A stretch of DNA of 64,000 nucleotides from Gammaproteobacteria bacterium (lineage in GTDB: Bacteria > Pseudomonadota > Gammaproteobacteria > GRL18), in the NCBI GenBank assembly GCA_016744995.1, contig JADGDG010000003.1, positions 1 through 64,000 on the forward strand. Direction: 5' to 3'. This document shows positions 1-9,900 of the stretch, piece by piece (position 1 is the first letter of the stretch; the number at the start of each line of letters is the position of its first letter). A program made the position numbers and the translations under genes. The notes under the pieces were generated by a model. That model did not search any database. It saw nothing but the letters and a program-made list of their open reading frames with translations, and was not told the origin of the DNA.

Positions 1-3000
1 ATATAAATTGGTATCGGGATACATTAAAGTACTGCCGATATACGAGGTAATAAAACCATTAGGCTGCAGCGCTATTTCCATTAACATTGAATAAGGTGTC
101 AACGAGGGATGTGAATTAACATCACAGAACCAGACCTGTGGTGCCACATCATACTCTGCTGTACAAGCAACGGTATTTTCAAAGTCATGACGTTTACCGT
201 CAATTTCAGTCACACGGTGCATTAACTGCAGATAGCCATTTGGTGTCCGTGGCGGACGTCTGGGAGGATGCTGCGGTGTTGGCGGCGGCTGTTTATATAA
301 GGCAAATTCATGGCCGAAACACGCTTCGATATCGCCCGTAGCAAAATGAACAACCTGTTCTTCTGTTACCACTGCTGGTTTAACTTCAATTGGCGGCATC
401 ACTGGCAGACGACTATCTTGCTTGTTAAGGCTCGGCATAACAGTCTTTTTCGTCTCAACGGGAGCAGCTTTAACTTCTTCTACTGGTGCCGCCAAAGGAA
501 TACCTGAACGAGCTGAAGCTAATAATTGCTTCTCAGCTTCGCTTTTTTCGGTCAGTTCCAGACACACATCCCGGAAATCAACTACAATTTTACCATCAAT
601 AATAATATCAACATTACCGCGAGCATAGGGCTTGGGTGATAAGCCAATTTCTGTTACTTCCAGACGATAAGTCATTAAACGATCTTTTGGCAGGGCCTGA
701 CCACGACAACGAATAGGCTGAGGTATATTACGCATAGTCTGAAAACGTGCATCTTGTGTCTGAGTATGCATACCCAGATACAACATAAAGAATTGCAATA
801 ACTGCACACAACCTTCAGACATCAATGAACCAGCCAGTACCGGATCATCGCGAAAATGACTGGTAAAATACCACTCATCCGGCTGTAATTCTTTTTCGGC
901 TTCAATGAGTCCCAGGCCCCACAAACCACCATTACGATCAACTTTGGTAATACGATCCAACATGAGGATTTTTTCTAATGGAAAATGCAGTGATGGATTT
1001 TTGCCTTGCTTATCATAAGCAGGATTAGCATAACAACTCGCCAAATCCCCTTCCATCAGGTAAAACATGTCTTTTTCATTAAAGGCCGTTTTCTGGCAAT
1101 GCAAAATGGGTTCAAAAGATGATTTAATAACTCTCGAGCGTATCTCAATTTCTTCGTTGGTGCGGATAACCCCTTTACCAACTGCCAGCTCTTGTTCGGA
1201 GAAAAATCCGGCACAGCCATTATCCATTTTAAGGATCATTTTATCGCCGACAAAACACTCATAAGAGAAGAAGAACAATAGATTGTTTTTATGTCTGGCA
1301 AATGAGTTTATAGATATCTCATAACGCAGTGTCTGACCTTCTTTGGGCTGATCATCAAGAAATGTTAGTGTACAGTCCAGCAGACGGTACATGTATTTAC
1401 CCTTATTATCAAAATCAATACCCATATAACTGATTAAGAGCAAATCACATTGTCCGGATTCAATACAAATACAAGTGGGAATTTGTCCATCGGTTGAATA
1501 CCAGGCATTATGAGGGATATCATATTCAGTGGTCATTTTTGACGGCACAAACTCGCCCTTCTTTGCCTGCATCTCTGTCACGCGGGTGACTAGCAGATAG
1601 GGATCCATAGGCAGCATAACGCGCTTTGGATAAGTATCAATAATGCCATAATCAGGTCCGAATACCTTAGCGATTTTACCATAGGCAAATTCACGCAAAT
1701 CTTCTTCTGTATAAATAACCGTTGACGGCTGATTGTATTCCGTTGGGAATAACTGTTGTATAGAGGATACAGGAGAAGCTGTATTGGTAGATGCTGCAAC
1801 CGGACGCACTGTTTTTACATCGGTATTTAATACAGGCTGTATTGGCATACCTGCTGAAGGCGAGCTGATACTATTAATAATTGAAGTGGTTAATGCCTTT
1901 AATCCTTCATGACGGGAGGCCATAAATTCTGTATGCATTTCACTGAGTTTAATATTATGCTGAAACATTTTTTGCAGCATTTCACTTTTATAACCTTGCA
2001 TTAGGCTTGCCTTATTGGATACTCTTTGTGGGGCTGTTGTTGAATTCAGCGTTGTTGGATTCAGCATTGTTGAATTCAGCGGTGTTGATGAACCAGCAGC
2101 AGATCCTTCTGATAGTGTTCTTTGTCTCATGCTTTTTTCCAATAGATTAGTGCTTGCCTGCCTCTCTTTACAAGAGCCACGGGAGCTGGTGTGAGAATTT
2201 ACATCTGAGTTCGCAGCAATCTTAACTTCTGGCTGTTTAATTTTCTGCACAGTTGGTCGAACTGATTGCAAAGGAATGACATCAGCCTTAGGCTGAGTCT
2301 GCGCATTTTTTTGCACTGATCGCGGAGTTGCAGCAACAGCTTGTTTCAACTGAGTAATGCTTGCCTGGGCCTTAAATTTAATGCGATTTTCATCAGTTAA
2401 AATCATTTCTGCAAGTGCTTTCTTACCCAGGACAACTGGTTTAATAAGACCCGGTTTCGCTTCATTTTTCACAGCTTCTTTTGGATACAGCTTTTCTAAT
2501 GCCATATCCACACCATGACTGGTTAATTTAGCCATCATCCTCAATAATGAAGTATGATCATCAACTCCTTTTCTATTAATACCTACTGCAAGATGATCTT
2601 TACCTTTTAAGCTTTCACTCACCCATTTGCTGCAACTACTCTGGGGACCTAATTCAATAAAGATCCGGGCACCATCATCATAAACCTGATTGACCAGTTT
2701 TGGGAAATCAACCATATGAGTATAGAAAGTTGCAATATTATGGCCAATAACCTCTTCTTTCATTTCAGTTTTCTGATAGTTTGCTGCAGTATAAAAATCC
2801 ACACCTTTTATCACCGTTGTCGGCATAGAATGCAGTTTTTTCAAAGCATCAAATTCAGCCTTAACCAATTCGTTATGCACCACATCTTTAATTGGTACAG
2901 GGAAAAGACGCCACTTCAGCTTTTTCACCACACGACGGCAGGCTTCATCATCACCAGCAATTACAATTTCATTGGGTGCATTGATAATAATGAGAAAAAC

Positions 3001-6000
3001 ACGTTCCTCTTCTGCAAGCACTTCAGCGGCTTTCTCTGGTGATGTCCTCAGAGTATAAGTACCCCAGATTGGCTTTTCATCCTGTTTCGATGGCGGTAGA
3101 TCCCATGCTTGTCTGACAACTTCCATTTCACCCACCAGACGATTTTGAAATGTCGGTGTATTATGCAGAGTATCACTCATATAGTCAGTGTTATTCCATG
3201 CGCCAGATGAAAACAGCATAGATAATTCGCCCATACTATGGCCAAACGCAGCCTCAGGCTGAACACCAAGAATATCCTGTATGATTTTTGTATAAACAAT
3301 AGAGGACATAATGCCCGATTCAAACATAGCAACTGCATCATCACCCATGACAGCATCCAACTGTTTTAAGGCTTTTTTATCTGGTGCGACCAAAGTCTGA
3401 GGATACACATAATGAGTGCGCATCATTTTTCTCAGGCTGGAAGTTGAATCAGAAACCAGATCAGCTACTTCTGGAAACATATAGAAAATATCTTGCGACA
3501 TGCCGATATATGAATTAAATCCACCCGGATAAACAAAAGCAATTTTGCCCTTTTCTGCCTGTGGTACTGGCGTAAAATAACTGCCTGAAGGTGTAGACCA
3601 CTCTTCACCGCTTGCAAAAGCAGCTGTAATTCCTTTTTTGGCTGATTCAATCTGCTTAACAAGCTCTTCCGTGGACTGTGCCAGTAAACAGAGATGATAA
3701 GCTGATCTGGAATTATTTTTTAGCTCTTTTAATTTGCTCATTGCCAATACTTGCAGAGATCCTGCAAGAGTCATTTCACTTTCCAGGGAACACAGTTTTG
3801 TCTGCAATTCCTGTTCAGAGTCAGCACCTACAGGAAACAAAGACAATGAAAGATTTTCAAAAAAATCATTCGCTGGTGTCTGGTGTTTATCCGCTTCAGA
3901 TAAAATCAAATGAAAAGAGGTATTGTCCTGCCCCAGATTATTAATCGCCGCATAACGCTTTTTCGGTGAAGCATCAGGTGAAGGCTTGTTTAAATTAGAA
4001 GAGGGAGACGAATTCAGCAGCCAGGGGCGAGAGCTCTGAGGAAAATAAAACTGTTTTTCATTCCAGTCGGTGATATTTTTTGGCTTATCCCATGCAGGAA
4101 TACCCGGAATAAAACGTTGGTATAAGCATAGTGCTGTTTTGATCAGGCTGGCAATGCCTGATGCCGCAAAAGTATGGCCAATATTTGCTTTTACACTGCC
4201 TAGAGCACAAGTTTGTATGGGGGTATCAGAACCTGATTGCTTCTCATATAGTTGTTTTAATACATTAATTTCAGCAGTATCCTGAGAACTCACTCCACTG
4301 CTGTTCAATTCAATGTAGTCAATATCTTGTCGACTGATTCCGGCCTGCTTCAATGCTTCATCTGATGCTTGCTTCAGGCTATTTAATGAACTGTCTTGCT
4401 TATCTCTGAAGCCAGCAAAACCTTCTATGCTGGCATAGACTCGTTCAGCTTCTTCAATTTGATCATTGCGTTTTAATACAATGGCTCCAGCACCTTCGCC
4501 AATGCTCCAACCGGAACTGTTTTCAGCAAAGGACAAACCTGCTGTATCAGACATTTTATTACGTTGATTCTGCAGATAAACATGTTCAAAACCACCCGCA
4601 AGATCAACTGCACCCACGACCATGGCATCCACTTCACCGGCATCAAGAAATAACTTTGCCACTTCCAATGCTTTGAAAACAGAATTTTCTTCTGAGGAAA
4701 TGGTAAATGCCGGGCCTGAGAAATCCCATAAAGAACAAATTCTACAGGGTATGATATTGCCGATAAAGCTGGTGAACTGATTGATCTCAACAGCATTATG
4801 TAAACTGTCTTTTAACAAATCAGTTAATTGCTGCTGCTGTTCTTGCGTTAGCTTAATATTACTATTGCGCAGACTTTCCTGTAATTGCCATGCAGCATCA
4901 ATACGTCCACGAAACTGATGAATCCCCAGATCCATCTCCATAGCAACAATAACACCAACATTTGCCCCCTTGGGCAGTTCAGAATCATTTAATGCTGCAT
5001 CAAGCACTTTCATCATTAATAATTGCTGGGGTAATAGCGGTGCCTGTTCTTCCGGTGGAATTTTAAAATGGAGATGATCAAAGTCAAACTGGTCAATAAA
5101 ATTGCCCTGCAGTACACCGGTCTCTGAATCAAGAGCCAATTTCTCAAGTAAGCTTTTATCTTTATCTATACCCTGCCAGCGCTGTTTTGGTAATGTAGTT
5201 CTTAATTGTTTAGACTTATAAATGGTGTTTTCAAATTGTGACAGATTTTTACTTTGACCAAAGTGAGCACCCATACCGACAATGCTGATTTTTTGTTCTG
5301 CTACAATTTTTGAATGAGTCTTTTTTGATTTTTTAGCAGATTTCTTCTTGCCTACAGGAGCTTCTTCCAGTATCAGGTGAGCATTGGTACCACCAAAGCC
5401 AAAGGCACTGATGGCTGCTATCTTTTTACTTGAGTTAGCTTTGCCTTTACCATTAGCCCTGGCAACATCAGACCAGGCTATGTTTTTTGTTACGATTTTA
5501 TCCCCGGCAATTTTTCCTGAGGCAGAAGAAGGCATGGGATCATTAACATTAATAGTGGCCGGGATTAAATCATTCTTCATTGCAAGAATAATTTTTAGCA
5601 TGCCTGCCATACCAGCTGATGTCAGTAAATGACCAAAATTTGATTTTGCCGTGCCCATATTAAAATGAACATTCTTAGCTGCAAAAAAACCTTCCATTGA
5701 ATCCATTTCAGTGGCATCACCCAGCGGAGTCCCTGTAGCATGACATTCAATATAATCTACATCTTCAGGATTAATATCTGAATCATTATACGCACGCTCA
5801 TAACAGGTTTTCTGGCCGGCTTCATTAGGACTTAAAACAAATTTACCTTTGCCGTCATTAGATAAACCAATACCATTAATCACTGCATGAATAGTGTCAC
5901 CATCACAGATGGCTTCATCATAGCGTTTCAAGACAAACATGCCGGCCCCTTCACCCGTATTTAATCCAGCTGAATTCTGGTCAAGTGGTCGACTGATGAC

Positions 6001-6744
6001 ATTTTCAGGAAAAGCTTTAAACGTTGAGAAACCTAAGGAAACAAACCAGGGATCAGCAGCACTGACTGCACCGGCTAACATAATGTCAGCTTTATTTGAC
6101 AGTAAATAAGAACAGGCAAGTTTCATACTATAAAGAGATGAGGCACAGGCCGCATCCAGAACCATAGAAATATCACCTAAATCAAGCGCCTGATTAATAA
6201 TACTGGCTGGATGGCCAGCAACCATCCCATTACTTAAATCACCTTGTGGCTCCCCCCCCATTTTAAAGTCCGGGGCATCCAGTAAATCTTTTAAGGGCTG
6301 TGCCATTGCCTGGTGATAAAGAGGTAAAAACAGTTTATTTGATTTTTTAGTGGGGAAGGAAAGATTACCAAGGATCACACCACAGCGAGACAGAACTGAG
6401 TTTTTATTACTATTGTCAGGATCATAACCAGCATCCTTTAATGCTTCACGACTGACGTGCAAAGCCCATTGAAAAGTATTGTCAAGACCATTCAGTTGAT
6501 CAGCTCCCAGAGCATAGCCCTGAGCATCAAACTGAAAATTTTTAATATAGCCGCCAGTGGTGCAATAGTATTTGTCTTTGGTGCCTTTTTGGGGAGAAAA
6601 ATAGTCATCTGGATCACGTCCCATATGCTCTGCATCCGCAGAGACACGTGAGTCTTTATTGGCCACCAGATTTTTCCAATAAGTTTCTGGCGTGTCAGCC
6701 TCAGGAAAGAGACAGGCAGTTCCAATAATCGCAATTTTTTCCAT
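1..6744 (-). CDS. pfaC: PUFA synthase subunit PfaC-like (KS-CLF-AT-DH-DH), 3' end beyond window
   Basis: Multidomain type I iterative synthase subunit, open across 2248 codons to the window edge, so its C-terminus is missing. Domains in order: ketosynthase (about residues 1-450) with catalytic DAACASS (Cys about 200), the ECHATGT histidine and the KSNFGH motif; a second KS-like domain (about 460-960) in which the active-site Cys position reads Glu (SSEENSVF, about 685), the signature of a chain-length factor; an acyltransferase with GHSMGE (Ser about 1170); a low-complexity linker; then FabA-like hot-dog dehydratase modules from about 1690 onward, the last one cut by the edge. Start ATG at 6744 has GGAG ten bases upstream. 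It follows pfaA on the same strand after a 180-base gap with no clear terminator, so co-transcription is likely. Unusual: gammaproteobacterial PfaC is normally KS-CLF-DH-DH with the AT in a separate PfaB. The embedded AT resembles the myxobacterial or thraustochytrid layout. Family assignment is firm; the product (EPA, DHA or other) cannot be read. Confidence 0.93.
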   Translation of the reverse strand, partial: MEKIAIIGTACLFPEADTPETYWKNLVANKDSRVSADAEHMGRDPDDYFSPQKGTKDKYYCTTGGYIKNFQFDAQGYALGADQLNGLDNTFQWALHVSREALKDAGYDPDNSNKNSVLSRCGVILGNLSFPTKKSNKLFLPLYHQAMAQPLKDLLDAPDFKMGGEPQGDLSNGMVAGHPASIINQALDLGDISMVLDAACASSLYSMKLACSYLLSNKADIMLAGAVSAADPWFVSLGFSTFKAFPENVISRPLDQNSAGLNTGEGAGMFVLKRYDEAICDGDTIHAVINGIGLSNDGKGKFVLSPNEAGQKTCYERAYNDSDINPEDVDYIECHATGTPLGDATEMDSMEGFFAAKNVHFNMGTAKSNFGHLLTSAGMAGMLKIILAMKNDLIPATINVNDPMPSSASGKIAGDKIVTKNIAWSDVARANGKGKANSSKKIAAISAFGFGGTNAHLILEEAPVGKKKSAKKSKKTHSKIVAEQKISIVGMGAHFGQSKNLSQFENTIYKSKQLRTTLPKQRWQGIDKDKSLLEKLALDSETGVLQGNFIDQFDFDHLHFKIPPEEQAPLLPQQLLMMKVLDAALNDSELPKGANVGVIVAMEMDLGIHQFRGRIDAAWQLQESLRNSNIKLTQEQQQQLTDLLKDSLHNAVEINQFTSFIGNIIPCRICSLWDFSGPAFTISSEENSVFKALEVAKLFLDAGEVDAMVVGAVDLAGGFEHVYLQNQRNKMSDTAGLSFAENSSGWSIGEGAGAIVLKRNDQIEEAERVYASIEGFAGFRDKQDSSLNSLKQASDEALKQAGISRQDIDYIELNSSGVSSQDTAEINVLKQLYEKQSGSDTPIQTCALGSVKANIGHTFAASGIASLIKTALCLYQRFIPGIPAWDKPKNITDWNEKQFYFPQSSRPWLLNSSPSSNLNKPSPDASPKKRYAAINNLGQDNTSFHLILSEADKHQTPANDFFENLSLSLFPVGADSEQELQTKLCSLESEMTLAGSLQVLAMSKLKELKNNSRSAYHLCLLAQSTEELVKQIESAKKGITAAFASGEEWSTPSGSYFTPVPQAEKGKIAFVYPGGFNSYIGMSQDIFYMFPEVADLVSDSTSSLRKMMRTHYVYPQTLVAPDKKALKQLDAVMGDDAVAMFESGIMSSIVYTKIIQDILGVQPEAAFGHSMGELSMLFSSGAWNNTDYMSDTLHNTPTFQNRLVGEMEVVRQAWDLPPSKQDEKPIWGTYTLRTSPEKAAEVLAEEERVFLIIINAPNEIVIAGDDEACRRVVKKLKWRLFPVPIKDVVHNELVKAEFDALKKLHSMPTTVIKGVDFYTAANYQKTEMKEEVIGHNIATFYTHMVDFPKLVNQVYDDGARIFIELGPQSSCSKWVSESLKGKDHLAVGINRKGVDDHTSLLRMMAKLTSHGVDMALEKLYPKEAVKNEAKPGLIKPVVLGKKALAEMILTDENRIKFKAQASITQLKQAVAATPRSVQKNAQTQPKADVIPLQSVRPTVQKIKQPEVKIAANSDVNSHTSSRGSCKERQASTNLLEKSMRQRTLSEGSAAGSSTPLNSTMLNPTTLNSTTAPQRVSNKASLMQGYKSEMLQKMFQHNIKLSEMHTEFMASRHEGLKALTTSIINSISSPSAGMPIQPVLNTDVKTVRPVAASTNTASPVSSIQQLFPTEYNQPSTVIYTEEDLREFAYGKIAKVFGPDYGIIDTYPKRVMLPMDPYLLVTRVTEMQAKKGEFVPSKMTTEYDIPHNAWYSTDGQIPTCICIESGQCDLLLISYMGIDFDNKGKYMYRLLDCTLTFLDDQPKEGQTLRYEISINSFARHKNNLLFFFSYECFVGDKMILKMDNGCAGFFSEQELAVGKGVIRTNEEIEIRSRVIKSSFEPILHCQKTAFNEKDMFYLMEGDLASCYANPAYDKQGKNPSLHFPLEKILMLDRITKVDRNGGLWGLGLIEAEKELQPDEWYFTSHFRDDPVLAGSLMSEGCVQLLQFFMLYLGMHTQTQDARFQTMRNIPQPIRCRGQALPKDRLMTYRLEVTEIGLSPKPYARGNVDIIIDGKIVVDFRDVCLELTEKSEAEKQLLASARSGIPLAAPVEEVKAAPVETKKTVMPSLNKQDSRLPVMPPIEVKPAVVTEEQVVHFATGDIEACFGHEFALYKQPPPTPQHPPRRPPRTPNGYLQLMHRVTEIDGKRHDFENTVACTAEYDVAPQVWFCDVNSHPSLTPYSMLMEIALQPNGFITSYIGSTLMYPDTNLY
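2036..2095 (-). repeat. 15-bp tandem repeat in the PfaC linker
   Basis: Three near-identical 15-base units (gttgttgaattcagc and variants on the plus strand) plus a degenerate fourth encode a Thr/Asn/Ser/Leu-rich linker between the AT and dehydratase parts. The unit length is a multiple of three, so unit gain or loss keeps the frame. Confidence 0.8.
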
Positions 6745-6924
6745 CAAATAAATCTCCACTTTGAGATCAAGAAATGAACTTAAACTCAAAGCATTATGTA
6801 AAGGGGTTGAAGAATGTGCGATCAGGAGTCAACGTCAAATGGCACTCAAACTGAATTAAATAAAGGTTCAGTCGTGTATGCCAGTGACTCCGATATCTGT
6901 TGCTATGCACACTTTTAGTCGCTG

Positions 6925-9900
6925 TTACTTCTTTGGTTTAAACAAAGCATTCAGAGCTTCACTGACAGTCACTTCTGCACCAAATGCTCTTGAGTATATA
7001 TTACCCTTCTGATCATGTATCACTACATCCGCTTTCATATTTGTATCTGAGGTTGAATCAACATCCAGTGAAATGTAAAAGTCTTCCTTATTTGGAATGG
7101 CTTTATAACTCATCACTTTCAAAAACTTCAGCGGCAGACTGCCAAGATGACGATGTTCTCTCACCCAGACCAACATAGCCTGAAACATTAAATCAGTGGC
7201 AAAAGGATTAAGAGAGCTAATGGGGAACTGTCCCTGCTCTTTTGTTTTAATGTTTTCCAGATTACACAACAGGGTTAATTTCTTCATTGAAGTATTAACT
7301 ACTTTTTCAATACCCTGAAATAAAGAACCATGGAAAAGTGTACCATCACTATACAATGATTCCCCTGTAGTATTCTGAGTCTCATTCAAATCAGACTGTG
7401 TATACAGCGGCACTTCAGGTATTTCTTTAGCCACTAAAATATCAGCCTTATAATGCCAAACCTGTTTACCCTCTTTGTTCTTCGAGGAAATAGTCACCTG
7501 AAGGCGGCTGACATTATTATCATTAGATAATTCTTTGAGATCGACTTGATAAGAATCAGCCTGAGACTTGTCAAAAACAATACCTTTCAATACCTGAAAA
7601 TTATCACACTCAAAGAATGTCTGGGAAGGATTAATACGCTCACAAATATTAGCCATCCATGAAAGAGCCGTTGCTGAAGGCAATACTGGATTACCACCGA
7701 TCACATGGTCATTTAAAAATGGATTGTCTTCTAATAACAATTCAGTATTAATTAAAAAAGAGCGTAAAGGTGTGCCTGTTTTATCAACATCAGCACGCAT
7801 GGAACTGCCCACTAAAAGCTGAATTGTTTCTGCTTTGTCCTGATGCAATTCATTGCCGAAGATTTCAACGCCTTCTTCTATAGGAATAATCTCAACATTA
7901 CGTTCTTTAAAGTAACGTTTTAATTCTTCAGTCACCATACCACCATCCCATGGTCCCCAATTAAAGGAAACAACATGACATTTTGGATAGAAGGCTCTGA
8001 ACTGATAAGCAGTTTTATTCAGAATTTCATTAGCAACAGAGTAATCAGATTGTCCGGTATTACCATAGAAACCTGCTGCTGAGGAAAACATCACTAAATA
8101 CTCTAATGTGTCTTTATTGACCAGTGATAACATGGCTTCAAGACCATCGATCTTAGTATTCAAAACAGCATTAAAATCAGCTTCTGTTTTTTTATTGATG
8201 GGTTTGTCAGCTAATACACCTGCACCATGAATCAAGCCGGTAATTTTACCCAGTTTTTTAATCACCGGAGCAGATTGCTCCTTAAGTGCAGCACTATTAG
8301 TCACATCAGCACTAATGTATTCAGCCTGACCACCGAGAACTTCAATTTGCTTCAGGGTCTGACTGATTTCACGTTCAGATTTGATTGCTCTTAAACGCTT
8401 GTTAACAATCACCGGAGTGGGCATGTCGCCGTCTGCTTTGATTGCTTCCATTATCTTACGCTTAAGTTCAGTTTCATCAGTACATCCTTGCGCCCATGCT
8501 GGTTCAGAGCCCGTATAAGGTGCACGACCTGCAAGGATGAAACGGCAATGATACTTCTCAGCCAAAGGCATAATACAAGCGGCTGTAACGCCTTTTGCAC
8601 CACCACTGACAAGAAATACAGACTTATCTGATATTTTATTGTTGGCTGATTCAGCAGGCTCATGAGCTCTGACAGAACCCACTAAAGTCATACGGCCATT
8701 AGTTGAATAACCGACTTCAGCAACCGATAAATCCGGGTCAAAGGCTTCATCAACAAGAAGCTGCGCACCTACCTCATCATCCATAACAGGATTAAAGTCG
8801 ACTGCACGACAGAAGACATCATTCCACTCCAGGTTAACTGTCTTAATTAAGCCGTTAAGCCCACCCTGGTTTAATTCAAATTTATTCAGGCCCGCAGTAC
8901 CAATTTCACCATCCATATAAGAGACACTGATAAAGAAGTTACGTCCTGCCGCAGGTTTTATTGTTAATGTGTCTTTTAAGTGCTTCGCAGTAAAGAAAGC
9001 CATCTTAAGTGCTGTTGACTCACGTTTACTGAACTTAATCTTGCTGCCTTTGGAAGAAGGCTTGGCACTTAAGTGAATAAAACCATTAACGGTTTCTGCT
9101 GCCGTGATGGCACTCAGTGTATTAGCTAGTTCTTCATCGGTTGCTTTAGCTAATTTAACGCTTTTAACACCCTTAGGTAAGCTGCTGGCTTTTGCCACCA
9201 GAGAGCCTGGCAGTTGCATAACAATCACATTCCAGCCAAGAGTCTGCAGGTTCTTAGCGGTGTTGTAGGTTATTTTTTCGCCATTATCAGTGATGATACA
9301 GGTACGACCTGTAATGCTAATTTCTGACTCCAGAACATCAGGACGAGGCAGATGCTTTTTGACTACGATACTCTCTGTGGTAGAAAAAGAATCCTGATTG
9401 GCTGATGTGTCTGACAACTCATGCATAGAAGCCTGGAGAGATTGTTCTGTCAGTGCTCTGCTTATTGTGCTGTCCTGAGGCACAAGACTTTTAACATAAT
9501 TTACAATTTCAAGCAGCGTGCGCATTTCAGACAGTTCATTTTGATCCATCTCCGGCAGCTGAGGGAACTTACTGGTCATAGCACCCAGTATTTCAACTCG
9601 TTTAATTGAATCAATCCCTAAATCTGCTTCCATATCCATATTCAAATCAAGCATTTCAACAGGATAGCCAGTTTTTTCATTAACAATCTCAAGCATACCC
9701 CGTTGGATAGCTGCTTCATCAATGACAGTAGAAGCGGAGATTATCTCTATGACCTCATCAGCCGAAGCACTGACGCCTGATTTTGCTTCTACGTAATCAA
9801 CAATTTCTTTCAGAGTCTGCATTTCTGCCAAATCATTTTGATCCAACTCTGGCAGCTCCGGGAACTTGCTGGTCATCGCCCCCAGAATTTCAACTCGTTT

